DNA from: Flavobacterium beibuense
GTDB taxonomy: Bacteria; Bacteroidota; Bacteroidia; Flavobacteriales; Flavobacteriaceae
DNA length: 64,000 bases
Direction: 5' to 3'
Assembly: GCF_004151245.1 (NCBI RefSeq)
Contig: NZ_JUIW01000002.1
Coordinates: 248,001-312,000, forward strand
Below, one piece after another: positions 25,954-34,575 of this stretch; positions within the stretch are counted from its first letter, which is position 1, and each line of letters begins with the position of its first letter. Position numbers and translations under genes: made by a program. The notes below the pieces were generated by a model. The model did no database searches. It saw only the letters and a list, made by a program, of their open reading frames with translations, and was not told the DNA's origin.

Positions 25954-26381
25954 TGGAAAGAGCATTTATTAAAAAAGAAAAAGTACGTTTTCAGCATGTA
26001 GATTATGCAGGTATAGTTTTTTACCCTCGTTTTCTGGAAATGCTTAACTGCCTTGTTGAAGACTTTTATGAAGAGGCTTTAGAATTACCTTTTAAAAACA
26101 TACATAAAACCGGAGGTATACCAACGGTCGATCTAAAAGTACAGTTTAAAAAAGCGGCCCGTTTGGGTGATGAACTTACCAAATACCTTTGGTTAAAAAA
26201 CATAGGAGGTTCATCTATGGTATGCGGATTTAAATTTGAACATGAAGATGGTTCAACCTGTCTTGAAGGAGAGGTTACACTTGTAAAGGTAGATTTCCTT
26301 AATGACAGAGGTGATATTAAGGCTAGTCCGTTTACTGATGCTATGAGAATAGTGTTAGAAAGATATAAAACAGAGAATTAA
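25953..26381 (+). CDS. 4-hydroxybenzoyl-CoA thioesterase-family acyl-CoA thioesterase
   Basis: This is a 142-residue hot-dog thioesterase. VRFQHVDYAGIVFYPRFLEM near the start contains Asp17, the position of the catalytic Asp in Pseudomonas 4-hydroxybenzoyl-CoA thioesterase. The rest (KVQFKKAARLGDEL-like strand) fits the 4HBT family. Its start overlaps the stop of the ligase gene (TAATG), so it is coupled. In the pathway it would hydrolyse the hydroxylated aryl-CoA, for example gentisyl-CoA to gentisate, releasing the free acid for the ring-cleaving dioxygenase. It could also be a proof-reading thioesterase for the ligase. Confidence 0.88.
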   Translation: MERAFIKKEKVRFQHVDYAGIVFYPRFLEMLNCLVEDFYEEALELPFKNIHKTGGIPTVDLKVQFKKAARLGDELTKYLWLKNIGGSSMVCGFKFEHEDGSTCLEGEVTLVKVDFLNDRGDIKASPFTDAMRIVLERYKTEN

Positions 26382-26395
26382 TAATTCGAAATACA

Positions 26396-27367
26396 ATGTT
26401 AGAATTACCAAAATTTAAAGCTGCTGCCGTTCAGGCTGCTCCTGTTTTTCTTAATGCAGAAGCCACAGCAGACAAAGCCTGTTCAATTATTGCCGAAGCT
26501 GCAGGAAACGGAGCATCATTAGTTGCTTTTCCTGAAGTGTTTGTAGCTGGTTATCCTTACTGGAACTGGATTATGACTCCGGTACAGGGAAGTAAATGGT
26601 ACGAAATTTTATATAAAAACTCTATTGCCGTTCCCGGACCTGAGGTTAACAGGATTTGTGAAGCAGCTAAAGAGCATAATTGTCATGTGGTTATTGGTGT
26701 AAATGAGCGCGGGCAAAGCTTTGGAGAATTATATAACACTAATCTTATTATTGATAACAAAGGGAATCTGATAGGTAAACACAGGAAACTTGTACCTACA
26801 TGGGCTGAAAAGCTTACCTGGACAGGCGGCGACGGTTCATCTCTAAAAGTATATAATACGGAGATTGGCCCTATTGGTACACTGGCTTGCGGTGAGAATA
26901 CTAATACCCTTGCCCGTTTTACACTGCTTACTCAGGGAGAATTAATACATATTGCGAATTATATTTCGTTACCCGTAGCGCCGCCTGATTATAATATGGC
27001 TGAAGCTATTAAGATAAGGGCTGCGGCACACTCATTTGAAGGTAAATTGTTTACCATTGTGTCCTGTTCAACCATATCTAAGGAGATTATGGATGCTCTG
27101 AAGGAAGACGTGCCGAATGTAGAAGAACTGCTTACCAGAAAAAACAGTGCATTCACAGGTGTTATAGGGCCAAACGGAGCTGTTATAGGTGAACCGCTTA
27201 TAGATGAAGAGGGGATTGTGTATGCTGATATCGATTTGTCTAAATGTATTCAGCCGAAACAAATGCATGACATATTAGGTCACTATAACCGCTTTGATAT
27301 ATTTGATTTAAAGGTAAATACCACCCCGCGAAAAAACATTACCTTTATTGATAATCAAGAAGATTAA
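26396..27367 (+). CDS. nitrilase-family carbon-nitrogen hydrolase
   Basis: The 323-residue enzyme has the Glu-Lys-Cys triad of the nitrilase superfamily: FPEVFVAGYPYW with Glu47, KHRKLVPTW with Lys131, and LACGENTN with Cys165. The FVAGYPYW segment and the GEN after the Cys resemble true nitrilases more than amidases. Such an enzyme turns R-CN into R-COOH and ammonia. Placed inside an aromatic-acid operon (14 bp after the thioesterase gene), it suggests that an aromatic nitrile or a related amide is the entry substrate. The actual substrate is not known. It is the least expected member of the operon. Confidence 0.87.
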   Translation: MLELPKFKAAAVQAAPVFLNAEATADKACSIIAEAAGNGASLVAFPEVFVAGYPYWNWIMTPVQGSKWYEILYKNSIAVPGPEVNRICEAAKEHNCHVVIGVNERGQSFGELYNTNLIIDNKGNLIGKHRKLVPTWAEKLTWTGGDGSSLKVYNTEIGPIGTLACGENTNTLARFTLLTQGELIHIANYISLPVAPPDYNMAEAIKIRAAAHSFEGKLFTIVSCSTISKEIMDALKEDVPNVEELLTRKNSAFTGVIGPNGAVIGEPLIDEEGIVYADIDLSKCIQPKQMHDILGHYNRFDIFDLKVNTTPRKNITFIDNQED

Positions 27368-27395
27368 ACAACAAACAACTTAAAATACTATTAGT

Positions 27396-28502
27396 ATGGA
27401 TACAAAATACGATGACAGTGTACTGGGACGCGCAAGAGTACAGGACACTCCAGAATTAGAAGCCTACTATGCAGAATTGAACAAACTTGGTGCCGGTGCT
27501 CTATGGACCGTTGCAAATGATATTGAACCTTGGGAACCTCGTCCCTCTTCTGTTCCGATGCTTTGGCGTTATGAGGATTTAAGGGAGCTGGTTTTAAAAT
27601 CATCGGAGCTGGTAACACCAGAGCAGGCTGGCAGACGTGTCGTTTATCTTGTAAATGATAAACGCAGGGATGTTAGTGCAGCTGTGGGATGGCTTTATAC
27701 GGGTATTCAGGTTACAAGGCCTGGTGAAAGTACATCGGCTCACAGGCATAAAGCTTCTGCCTTACGTTTTATCATGGAAGGTGAAGGCGGATATACAGTT
27801 GTAGACAGTAATAAAATAATGCTGGAAGTCAACGATTTTGTTATCACTCCTAACAGTACTTGGCATGAACATGGCGTTGAAGAAGGCGGCAAGACCTGCA
27901 TTTGGCAGGACGGACTTGATATTCCTTTAGTAAATGCACTTGAAGCTAATGATTATGCCGTTTTTGATGGTAAACAACCGTTAGAAAAACCTATAAACTA
28001 TTCCCCGTTAACTTATGGGGGTGCAGGTTTAGTACCTGCTGACCAGGAGTGGAATAAGCCCTACTCTCCCCTTTTTAAATATTCATGGAAACAGGTTTAC
28101 CCTGCTTTACAGGATGCAGCAAAAGTTAAGGAAGGCTCGCCTTTTGACGGAATACTTATGCATTATACCAATCCCGTAACCGGTGGCCATGTAATGCAGA
28201 CAATGGGTGCTTCTATTCAGATGTTGCGTCCTGGAGAACATACCAAAGCTCATAAACACACAGGTTCTTTTGTGTATCAGTGTGCTAAAGGTAAAGGTTA
28301 CTCAATAATTGGAGGAAAACGTTTCGACTGGAAAGAAAGAGATATTTTCTGTGTACCTTCGTGGGTTTATCACGAACACGTAAACCTTTCCGAAACAGAA
28401 GATGCATGCCTGTTCTCGTTTAATGACCTGCCTGTTATAGAATCACTTGGATTATATCAGGAAAAAGCACATCCGGAAGGACACCAGAAAATAGAACAAT
28501 AA
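27396..28502 (+). CDS. gentisate 1,2-dioxygenase-like bicupin
   Basis: Gentisate 1,2-dioxygenase opens the ring of 2,5-dihydroxybenzoate to maleylpyruvate using Fe(II) and O2. The 368-residue protein has two cupin domains. The first holds the iron ligands His116-x-His118 (SAHRHKASALRF) and His157 or His159 (STWHEHG). The second has a matching KAHKHTGSFVYQ and WVYHEHVN, which may be degenerate or also metal-binding. Length and DIEPWEPRPSS-like N-terminus match gentisate dioxygenases; 1-hydroxy-2-naphthoate and salicylate 1,2-dioxygenases are close relatives and remain alternatives. It lies in the operon between the nitrilase and the hydrolase. Confidence 0.88.
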   Translation: MDTKYDDSVLGRARVQDTPELEAYYAELNKLGAGALWTVANDIEPWEPRPSSVPMLWRYEDLRELVLKSSELVTPEQAGRRVVYLVNDKRRDVSAAVGWLYTGIQVTRPGESTSAHRHKASALRFIMEGEGGYTVVDSNKIMLEVNDFVITPNSTWHEHGVEEGGKTCIWQDGLDIPLVNALEANDYAVFDGKQPLEKPINYSPLTYGGAGLVPADQEWNKPYSPLFKYSWKQVYPALQDAAKVKEGSPFDGILMHYTNPVTGGHVMQTMGASIQMLRPGEHTKAHKHTGSFVYQCAKGKGYSIIGGKRFDWKERDIFCVPSWVYHEHVNLSETEDACLFSFNDLPVIESLGLYQEKAHPEGHQKIEQ

Positions 28503-28524
28503 GAATACAAACGAATAAATAATA

Positions 28525-29442
28525 ATGAAATTAGTAACTTACAGAATAAACCATGCGCCGTCAAGCCTTGGTTTTATTGAAGGTAATATTATAATTGACG
28601 CCGAAAAACTGGGGCATTTAAAAAAGAGCCCGCTTCCTAACAATATGCTTGATTTTATTGATTTAGGTGAGCACGGCGTTAAGCAGGCTACACAATTAGT
28701 AAACACTGCAACAGAAGAAGAACTTTTAGAGTGTTCTGTTCCAATTTCAAACGCTACAATACTTGCTCCTATACCAAAACCTAGAAAGAACATATTTGGT
28801 ATTGGCCTTAATTATACTGAACACGTTGCAGAATCGGCACGTTCTTTAGATACTTCTAAAGAGCTTCCGCAGCAACCCGTAATCTTTTCTAAGCCTACTA
28901 CAGCTGTAACAGGTACCAATACTAATATAATTCACAATCAAAAAGTAACACAACAGCTTGATTATGAAGTTGAATTAGCTGTTATTTTAGGTAAGGGAGG
29001 TAAAAACATCGCTAAAGAAAATGCTTTAGATTATGTTTACGGTTATACGGTAATAAACGATATAAGTGCAAGAGATTGCCGTCGTGCCGGACAATGGATT
29101 GTTTCTAAAGGTCAGGATACTTTTGCTCCTATGGGGCCTGTATTGGTTACCAAAGATGAAATAGCAGATCCCCACAACCTAAACCTTTCACTAACGGTTA
29201 ACGGTGTTGAAAAGCAAAATTCTAACACCAAGTTTATGCTTTTCAATATTAACGACCTGATACATGATTTAAGTACAGTGTTTACTCTTGAAACAGGAGA
29301 TATTATTGCTACCGGAACACCTGCAGGTGTAGGCGCCGGAAGAAATCCTCAGGAGTTTATGTGGCCAGGCGATGTTGTTGAGGCAACTGTTGAAGGTATA
29401 GGCACCCTTAAAAACACTATTGTAGATTCAGAAAGTTTATAA
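28525..29442 (+). CDS. fumarylacetoacetate-hydrolase-family enzyme (maleylpyruvate/fumarylpyruvate hydrolase candidate)
   Basis: The 305-residue protein has an N-terminal cap region and a C-terminal FAH fold. Metal-binding residues are Glu148, Glu150 (DYEVELAVI) and Asp179 (INDISARDC), with SKGQDTFAPMGP and GDIIATGTPAGVG completing the active site. The family cleaves C-C bonds of 2,4-dioxo acids, including fumarylpyruvate. Here it should hydrolyse the gentisate ring-cleavage product. Because no maleylpyruvate isomerase gene is present but a maleate isomerase gene follows, it may attack maleylpyruvate directly, giving pyruvate and maleate. That specificity is inferred from context. Confidence 0.87.
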   Translation: MKLVTYRINHAPSSLGFIEGNIIIDAEKLGHLKKSPLPNNMLDFIDLGEHGVKQATQLVNTATEEELLECSVPISNATILAPIPKPRKNIFGIGLNYTEHVAESARSLDTSKELPQQPVIFSKPTTAVTGTNTNIIHNQKVTQQLDYEVELAVILGKGGKNIAKENALDYVYGYTVINDISARDCRRAGQWIVSKGQDTFAPMGPVLVTKDEIADPHNLNLSLTVNGVEKQNSNTKFMLFNINDLIHDLSTVFTLETGDIIATGTPAGVGAGRNPQEFMWPGDVVEATVEGIGTLKNTIVDSESL

Positions 29443-29469
29443 TAAACACTTAAAGTTTAACTTTAAATA

Positions 29470-30225
29470 ATGAGTAATAAAGTATACAGAATAGGTCAGA
29501 TAGTTCCGAGTTCAAATGTAACTATGGAAACTGAGATACCTGCCCTTTTACGTTCTCGTGAGACAATCGCACCAGAGCGTTTTACCTTTCATTCCAGTAG
29601 AATGAGAATGAAAAAAGTAACCAAAGAAGAGTTAGAAGCGATGGATGCCCAGAGCCTTAAATGTGCTCAGGAATTATCTGATGCACGTGTAGATGTAATG
29701 GGTTATGCCTGCCTTGTTGCTATTATGAGTATGGGACGTGGTTACCATTGTGTTTCGGAAACTAATCTTTACGAGGAAACTGTAAAAAATGATGCCCCTG
29801 CTCCTGTTGTTACGAGTGCAGGTGCTCTTATAAACGGATTAAAAGTATTAGGTGCTAAAAAAGTAGCAGTAATTACTCCGTATATGAAACCGTTAACTGA
29901 AATGGTTGTAGACTATATCGAGCATCAGGGATTTGAAGTGGTAGATTATGTTGCCCTTGAAATTCCGGATAACCTTGAGGTTGCCGCTCAGGATCCCAAA
30001 AATCTGCTTGAGATTTATAAAAGACTTAATCTTGAAGGCGTAGATGTTATAGTTGCTTCGGCCTGTGTACAGATGCCTTCGCTTGAGGCGATTGACGCTA
30101 TAGAGAAAGAAGTGGGCATTCCGGTAACATCGGCAGCAGTATGTACAACATACGAAATGCTTAAAAAACTTGGATTAGATACTAAAGTACCTATGGGTGG
30201 TGCTTTGTTAAGCGGAAAATATTAA
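29470..30225 (+). CDS. maleate cis-trans isomerase (Asp/Glu racemase family)
   Basis: Maleate isomerase converts maleate to fumarate without a cofactor, using two cysteines. The 251-residue protein has the N-terminal PSSNVTMETE motif with Asn16. Cys81 (MGYACLVAIMSMGRG) and Cys199 (VASACVQMPS) stand where the two catalytic cysteines of the family lie. The ligand-binding SAGALING loop is also seen. Arylmalonate decarboxylases are related, but they carry a different cysteine pattern. It is the last gene of the operon, 27 bp after the hydrolase gene, and a terminator follows. Fumarate would then enter the TCA cycle. Confidence 0.88.
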   Translation: MSNKVYRIGQIVPSSNVTMETEIPALLRSRETIAPERFTFHSSRMRMKKVTKEELEAMDAQSLKCAQELSDARVDVMGYACLVAIMSMGRGYHCVSETNLYEETVKNDAPAPVVTSAGALINGLKVLGAKKVAVITPYMKPLTEMVVDYIEHQGFEVVDYVALEIPDNLEVAAQDPKNLLEIYKRLNLEGVDVIVASACVQMPSLEAIDAIEKEVGIPVTSAAVCTTYEMLKKLGLDTKVPMGGALLSGKY

Positions 30226-30252
30226 AATATAGTTATATTTGAATATACTTAT

Positions 30253-30281
30253 CCCCTCTTTAACGAGGGGATTTTATTTTT
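30253..30281 (+). terminator. Rho-independent terminator of the aromatic degradation operon
   Basis: CCCCTC / GAGGGG with a 6-base loop is followed by ATTTTATTTTT. It is located 27 bp after the maleate isomerase stop. Its T run also contains the -7 box TATTTTTG (30275-30282) of the next gene. Confidence 0.8.
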
Positions 30282-30286
30282 GTATA

Positions 30287-30871
30287 ATGGAAAAGGAAAA
30301 GAATATAAAAATCATCTCTTCTACCCTTTTATCGGATAATTGGGGAGAACTACGTAAAGTTAAATATGACTTTAAGCTTAACGACGGTACATGGCAACAA
30401 CAGGAGCGTGAAGTTTATGATCGCGGCAATGGAGCTGTTATCCTACTATACAATAAAGACAAGGGTACTGTTATACTAACCAGGCAACTACGTATACCTA
30501 CCTGGTTTAATGGTAATGAGGACGGTATGATGATTGAGGCTTGTGCGGGAGTTTTGGATGAAAACGATCCGGAAGAATGCATAAAGCGCGAAACACAGGA
30601 AGAAACCGGATACAAGGTTACAGAAGTAAAAAAAATAATGGAAGTTTATATGTCACCAGGGTCGGTAACGGAAATCATTTACTTTTTTACAGGAGCCTAT
30701 GCAGATGATATGAAAATAAGTGAAGGTGGTGGTGTTGAAGGTGAACATGAAAATATAGAGGTTCTTGAAATTCAGTTTATTCAGGCCCTTCAAATGGTTG
30801 AATCGGGAGAAATTAAAGACGCTAAAACAATTATGCTGTTGCAATATGCAAAGATTAATGATTTGGTGTAA
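30287..30871 (+). CDS. NUDIX hydrolase, GDP-mannose/ADP-ribose pyrophosphatase-like
   Basis: The Nudix box is present: GVLDENDPEECIKRETQEETGYKV (about 85-108) with the REx2EE core. The GSVTEIIYFFTGAY segment downstream is typical of the NudK/ADP-ribose pyrophosphatase group. I set the start at the ATG at 30287 (MEKEKNIKI). A longer frame from 30239 would run through the upstream terminator hairpin and through the -7 box, so it cannot be the real N-terminus. The transcript would start almost at the ATG, giving a very short leader. The product is 194 residues; its nucleotide substrate is not certain. Confidence 0.9.
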   Translation: MEKEKNIKIISSTLLSDNWGELRKVKYDFKLNDGTWQQQEREVYDRGNGAVILLYNKDKGTVILTRQLRIPTWFNGNEDGMMIEACAGVLDENDPEECIKRETQEETGYKVTEVKKIMEVYMSPGSVTEIIYFFTGAYADDMKISEGGGVEGEHENIEVLEIQFIQALQMVESGEIKDAKTIMLLQYAKINDLV

Positions 30872-30892
30872 AATAGATACAACATTATAACA

Positions 30893-30937
30893 AACCGCCG
30901 TGTTTAACATTATGTAACACGGCGGTTTTGTATTTTT
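30893..30937 (+). terminator. Rho-independent terminator of the NUDIX gene
   Basis: AACCGCCGTGTT / AACACGGCGGTT form a perfect 12-bp stem, followed by TTGTATTTTT. It is the strongest hairpin in the window. Confidence 0.9.
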
Positions 30938-30963
30938 ACAGTTCTTACTTCACTTAACAATTA

Positions 30964-32181
30964 ATGAAACGATCAGGCTCAGCAGATTTACCGTTGCATA
31001 ACGGACATGTACCTCTTTGGTTATCCGAAAGGATGTCAAAGCTCGGGCTTGCTATTGTTGAGACCATTGCAATGGAGTTCTCAACGGAAGAAGTAGTTAC
31101 TAAACTTGCCGATCCTTTTTGGTTTCAAAGTTTTGGTGCTGTCATGGGGATGGATTGGCACTCATCAGGAATAACGACATCTGTACTTGGAGCACTTAAG
31201 AAATCGGTTAATCCGCATTCAAAAGAATTAGGGATATACATTTGTGGTGGTAAGGGTAAGCATTCTATGAAAACTCCCAATGAATTACTTTTTGTAGGTG
31301 AGAAAACAGGATTAAACGGCGCTCAACTTGCCGACTTTAGCAAGTTAACTGCAAAGGTTGATAATACAGCTATTCAGGATGGATTTCAACTTTATCAGCA
31401 TAATTTCATTGTAACGGATAAAGGTGACTGGTGTGTAATCCAACAGGGAATGAATAACAGTAACGGAATGGCAAGAAGATATCACTGGCATTCAAAAGAC
31501 TTGCAGTCATTCATAAACGAGCCTCATACTTTTATTTATGGAAAAAATCAGGGAGAAATACTCAACCTGACTGCTAACAGTGCTTCTTCAGCAAGAGAAA
31601 AATCATTACAAATCGCTAATGAAAATCCGGATAAAGTACTTAAAGAAGTAAATCACTTAGTAATGCCTAATCATCATGATGTAAGGATGAAAGACATTAA
31701 CATGAAAAGGCTCGGCGCAATGCTTTGGGTAACTCATGAAAATCGGCCTCAGAATTTTGAAAGCCTTCTTATGCTGAAAGGAATGGGACCACGAGCACTA
31801 CAATCATTAGCATTGGTAAGTGAAGTTATTTATGGCACCCCTACCCGATTTGAAGATCCGGCCAGGTTCTCTTTTGCTCATGGAGGTAAAGACGGACATC
31901 CGTTCCCTGTACCTGTTAAAGTGTTTGATGAGACTATTAACACATTACAAATGGCTATTAACCGGGCAAAAATTGGCAATAGTGATAAAATACATGCTAT
32001 TAAAAAGCTTTCTGAGATTTCTATGGATGCGGAAAAGAGTTTTACACCAAACGAAAATTTTGATGCCCTTATTCAAAAAGAAAGGGATGAGTCATACAAA
32101 TACGGAGGAAGGACCGTATTTGGAAAAGCACAGCCACCTAAAAAAGATAGTCCTTCTTCAGGTCAGCTGTCTTTATTTTAG
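30964..32181 (+). CDS. DUF763-family protein
   Basis: The 405-residue protein starts MKRSGSADLPLHNGHVPLWL, the diagnostic N-terminus of DUF763. It continues through MGMDWHSSGIT, GGKGKHSM and a helix-hairpin-helix-like MLKGMGPRALQSLAL segment (about 270). FSFAHGGKDGHPFPVPV follows near residue 305. The family occurs in archaea and bacteria; its function is unknown, although the HhH-like part suggests nucleic acid contact. It lies convergent to the helicase gene, with the two stop codons abutting at 32181/32182. Confidence 0.9.
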   Translation: MKRSGSADLPLHNGHVPLWLSERMSKLGLAIVETIAMEFSTEEVVTKLADPFWFQSFGAVMGMDWHSSGITTSVLGALKKSVNPHSKELGIYICGGKGKHSMKTPNELLFVGEKTGLNGAQLADFSKLTAKVDNTAIQDGFQLYQHNFIVTDKGDWCVIQQGMNNSNGMARRYHWHSKDLQSFINEPHTFIYGKNQGEILNLTANSASSAREKSLQIANENPDKVLKEVNHLVMPNHHDVRMKDINMKRLGAMLWVTHENRPQNFESLLMLKGMGPRALQSLALVSEVIYGTPTRFEDPARFSFAHGGKDGHPFPVPVKVFDETINTLQMAINRAKIGNSDKIHAIKKLSEISMDAEKSFTPNENFDALIQKERDESYKYGGRTVFGKAQPPKKDSPSSGQLSLF

Positions 32182-33705
32182 CTATTCGCCCATAACATAC
32201 TTTCGGTATAATTTACCTATCATAGCACTTAAGCGTGTTTTATAGTCTTCCATCAACCATTCCCTGTAGTTCTTAGTGGTTCTGGTTAACAGTTTTGAGT
32301 ATTCTTTTACTCTATATTCAATATCTGCGTCAAGTAGCTTCGCAAGTTTTTTCGCCTCAGGTAATGTATCACTATTGTCAATGCACATTTGTGCATGTTG
32401 CAGTATCGATTTATCTATTACTGATTTTGGCTTCATTTTTAACTCTGCAGCTACTTTAAACTCGTCTTCCACATCAAAGTTTATATCGTCTGAATTGGCA
32501 AACTGCTCACGAATTTCCTCCGGCATGTTGTAAACATGGTAGCTTTCAATATCAGCATCAGAACGGATACTGTCTAAAAAGGCTTCCGGATTACGGAAAA
32601 TATATTGCCAGTCTATCGGGTCGCTCCATAAACCAAAGCGCTGGGCATTATTACCAAGGTCTATTACCGTAAAAATATCTTTATTAGGCAACTTTCTTGA
32701 ACCGCGCCCAATCATCTGGAAATAAAGTGTTAGCGAACGAGTTGCCCTGTTAAGGATAATTGTTTCAACAGTTGGCTCATCAAAACCGGTTGTCAGGATT
32801 GACACCGATGTTAATATAGCATCGGGAGTGTTTTTAAACCAACTTAATATTTTCTTACGCTCCATTTCAGGAGTTCTGTTATCAAGATGTTTTATAGGCA
32901 AACCTGCCGCTTTAAATGTTTCATAAACATATAGCGAGGTATAAATACCGTTATTGAATATAAGCGTTTTTTTTCCTCTTGCCCTATAGATATAAGCCTG
33001 TAGTAGTAAATCCTGCATATTGGCACGTGAATATAGCTCATCTGAAGATGCAACAGTATAATCTCCGTTAATACCCAGTTTCAGGGAAGTAAGCTCAACA
33101 TCATAATCGTACATGGCAGCATTGGCCAGGTATCCTTTCTTTATAAGTGATTGGATAGGCTCCCCTACTATAAGTTCGTCATAAGTTTCATACATCGGCA
33201 AATCGATGTTTGAACTCAACGGAGTTGCCGTAACGCCTAAAAACAGTGAGTTTTTGAAAAATGAAAACAGTTTTCTAAAGGAATTGTAATGCGCTTCATC
33301 CACTATTACAAGCCCCACGTCATTCATATGAAACTTCTTGTCCTTTAGCCTATTATTAAGGGTTTCTACCATTGCTACATAACAGGTGTAGTCATTGTCT
33401 TCAGGAAGTTCCTTTACATTACTGTCTATAATGGCGTTTTTAACTCCAAATCCTTTAAGCATTTGCGAGGTTTGCTTACTAAGCTCAATTCTATGGGTTA
33501 AAACCAGTACCTTATGTTTATATTTTTCTGTATAGCGGCGTGCTATTTCTGAGAAAATAACAGTCTTACCACCTCCGGTAGGGAGCTGGTAGAGCAAATG
33601 ATAGTTGTCAGGCTTACCTTCAAACGTGTCAAAAATAGCATCTATATCCTCTTTTTGATATTGGTACAGCTCTTTCCTGTCTTCTTCCTTTAATTCTCTT
33701 TCCAT
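32182..33705 (-). CDS. DEAD/DEAH-box helicase, superfamily 2 (RadD/SSL2-like)
   Basis: This 507-residue helicase has the Q-like YQYQKEDIDAIF start, Walker A QLPTGGGKTVIF (about 40-51), motif II DEAH (about 135) and motif III GVTATPL. In the C-terminal RecA domain, ILTTGFDEP and QMIGRGSRK form motifs V and VI. The layout matches RadD/YejH and the helicase part of type III restriction enzymes. No methyltransferase or nuclease gene is nearby, so a repair or recombination helicase is more likely than restriction. A TATTTTTG -7 box on the minus strand (33722-33729) lies 16 bp upstream of the ATG. Confidence 0.9.
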   Translation of the reverse strand: MERELKEEDRKELYQYQKEDIDAIFDTFEGKPDNYHLLYQLPTGGGKTVIFSEIARRYTEKYKHKVLVLTHRIELSKQTSQMLKGFGVKNAIIDSNVKELPEDNDYTCYVAMVETLNNRLKDKKFHMNDVGLVIVDEAHYNSFRKLFSFFKNSLFLGVTATPLSSNIDLPMYETYDELIVGEPIQSLIKKGYLANAAMYDYDVELTSLKLGINGDYTVASSDELYSRANMQDLLLQAYIYRARGKKTLIFNNGIYTSLYVYETFKAAGLPIKHLDNRTPEMERKKILSWFKNTPDAILTSVSILTTGFDEPTVETIILNRATRSLTLYFQMIGRGSRKLPNKDIFTVIDLGNNAQRFGLWSDPIDWQYIFRNPEAFLDSIRSDADIESYHVYNMPEEIREQFANSDDINFDVEDEFKVAAELKMKPKSVIDKSILQHAQMCIDNSDTLPEAKKLAKLLDADIEYRVKEYSKLLTRTTKNYREWLMEDYKTRLSAMIGKLYRKYVMGE

Positions 33706-33863
33706 ACGGTTCGATAAATACCAAAAATAATGGATTGGGGTCCATATTTCTGTTTAAAAAATCATAATCTTTCACCATACCTAATTTTAGGGAAACATTA
33801 GCATTACCAAGACTTTAATGGGGATTATTAATTCGTATTTTTAGCTAATTTTAAAGTGGTTTT

Positions 33864-34574
33864 ATGCTAAATTATAACAACATTTCCATTGCAGAAGCTA
33901 CTGCACTTCAAAATGAACTTAGGTATAAGTTGGTACTGCAAACATACAACAAAAATCTTACTACTATAGCAGGTGGCGATATTTCACATAATAAAGATAC
34001 AGATATAGTATATGCTGGTATTGTTGTTTTAAGCTATCCTCAAATGGTTTTACAGTCGTATTCGCTTGTAATTGCTAAAACATCATTTCCATATGTACCA
34101 CAATATTTGGGATTTAGGGAAGTGCCTGCTTTAATGCTGGCCTGGAATCAATTACCTGTTAAACCGGATTTACTTGTTTTAGACGGACAGGGAATTACAC
34201 ATCCCCGAAGAATGGGTATTGCTTCTCATTTTGGAGTTTTGGCAGATGTACCTACCATTGGTTGTGCTAAAAATATGTTGTTTGGTAAGTATGATCCGCT
34301 TGGTTTGGAAAAGTTTAATGCCAGAGGGATTTATAACTCAGGTGAACTGTTAGGCTATGCACTTCGTACTAAAACAGGTGTTAAACCTGTATATATTTCG
34401 CCGGGACATAAAATAACAGTTGAAGATTCTATAGATGTTATGAAGCATTGTGTGCTTAAACACAGGATACCTGAACCTACCCGACTGGCACATGAAAAAG
34501 TAAACCTGTTTAGAGTTGGTAAGCTTAAGTCAGGTTATCATGTGGCAGATATACAGACGAATCTGTTCATGTAG
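33864..34574 (+). CDS. nfi: endonuclease V
   Basis: Endonuclease V nicks DNA (or RNA) next to deoxyinosine and other deaminated bases. The 236-residue protein has the first catalytic Asp in IAGGDIS (Asp39). The PYVPQYLGFREVPA wedge region is near 75, followed by LLVLDGQGITHPRRMGIASHFGV with the second acidic residue and the family signature. IGCAKN and the ISPGHKIT segment complete it. Length and motif order match Nfi. It is monocistronic, and its stop codon is one base from that of the DUF6155 gene on the other strand. Together with ung it gives this region two deamination-repair genes. Confidence 0.93.
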   Translation: MLNYNNISIAEATALQNELRYKLVLQTYNKNLTTIAGGDISHNKDTDIVYAGIVVLSYPQMVLQSYSLVIAKTSFPYVPQYLGFREVPALMLAWNQLPVKPDLLVLDGQGITHPRRMGIASHFGVLADVPTIGCAKNMLFGKYDPLGLEKFNARGIYNSGELLGYALRTKTGVKPVYISPGHKITVEDSIDVMKHCVLKHRIPEPTRLAHEKVNLFRVGKLKSGYHVADIQTNLFM

Positions 34575-34575
34575 G

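Noticed and set aside
30239..30286. Longer N-terminus of the NUDIX protein
   Set aside because: The extra codons run through the terminator hairpin of the upstream operon and through a -7 box.
32182..33705. Type III restriction system
   Set aside because: The helicase resembles Res subunits, but no methyltransferase gene or nuclease domain is found nearby.
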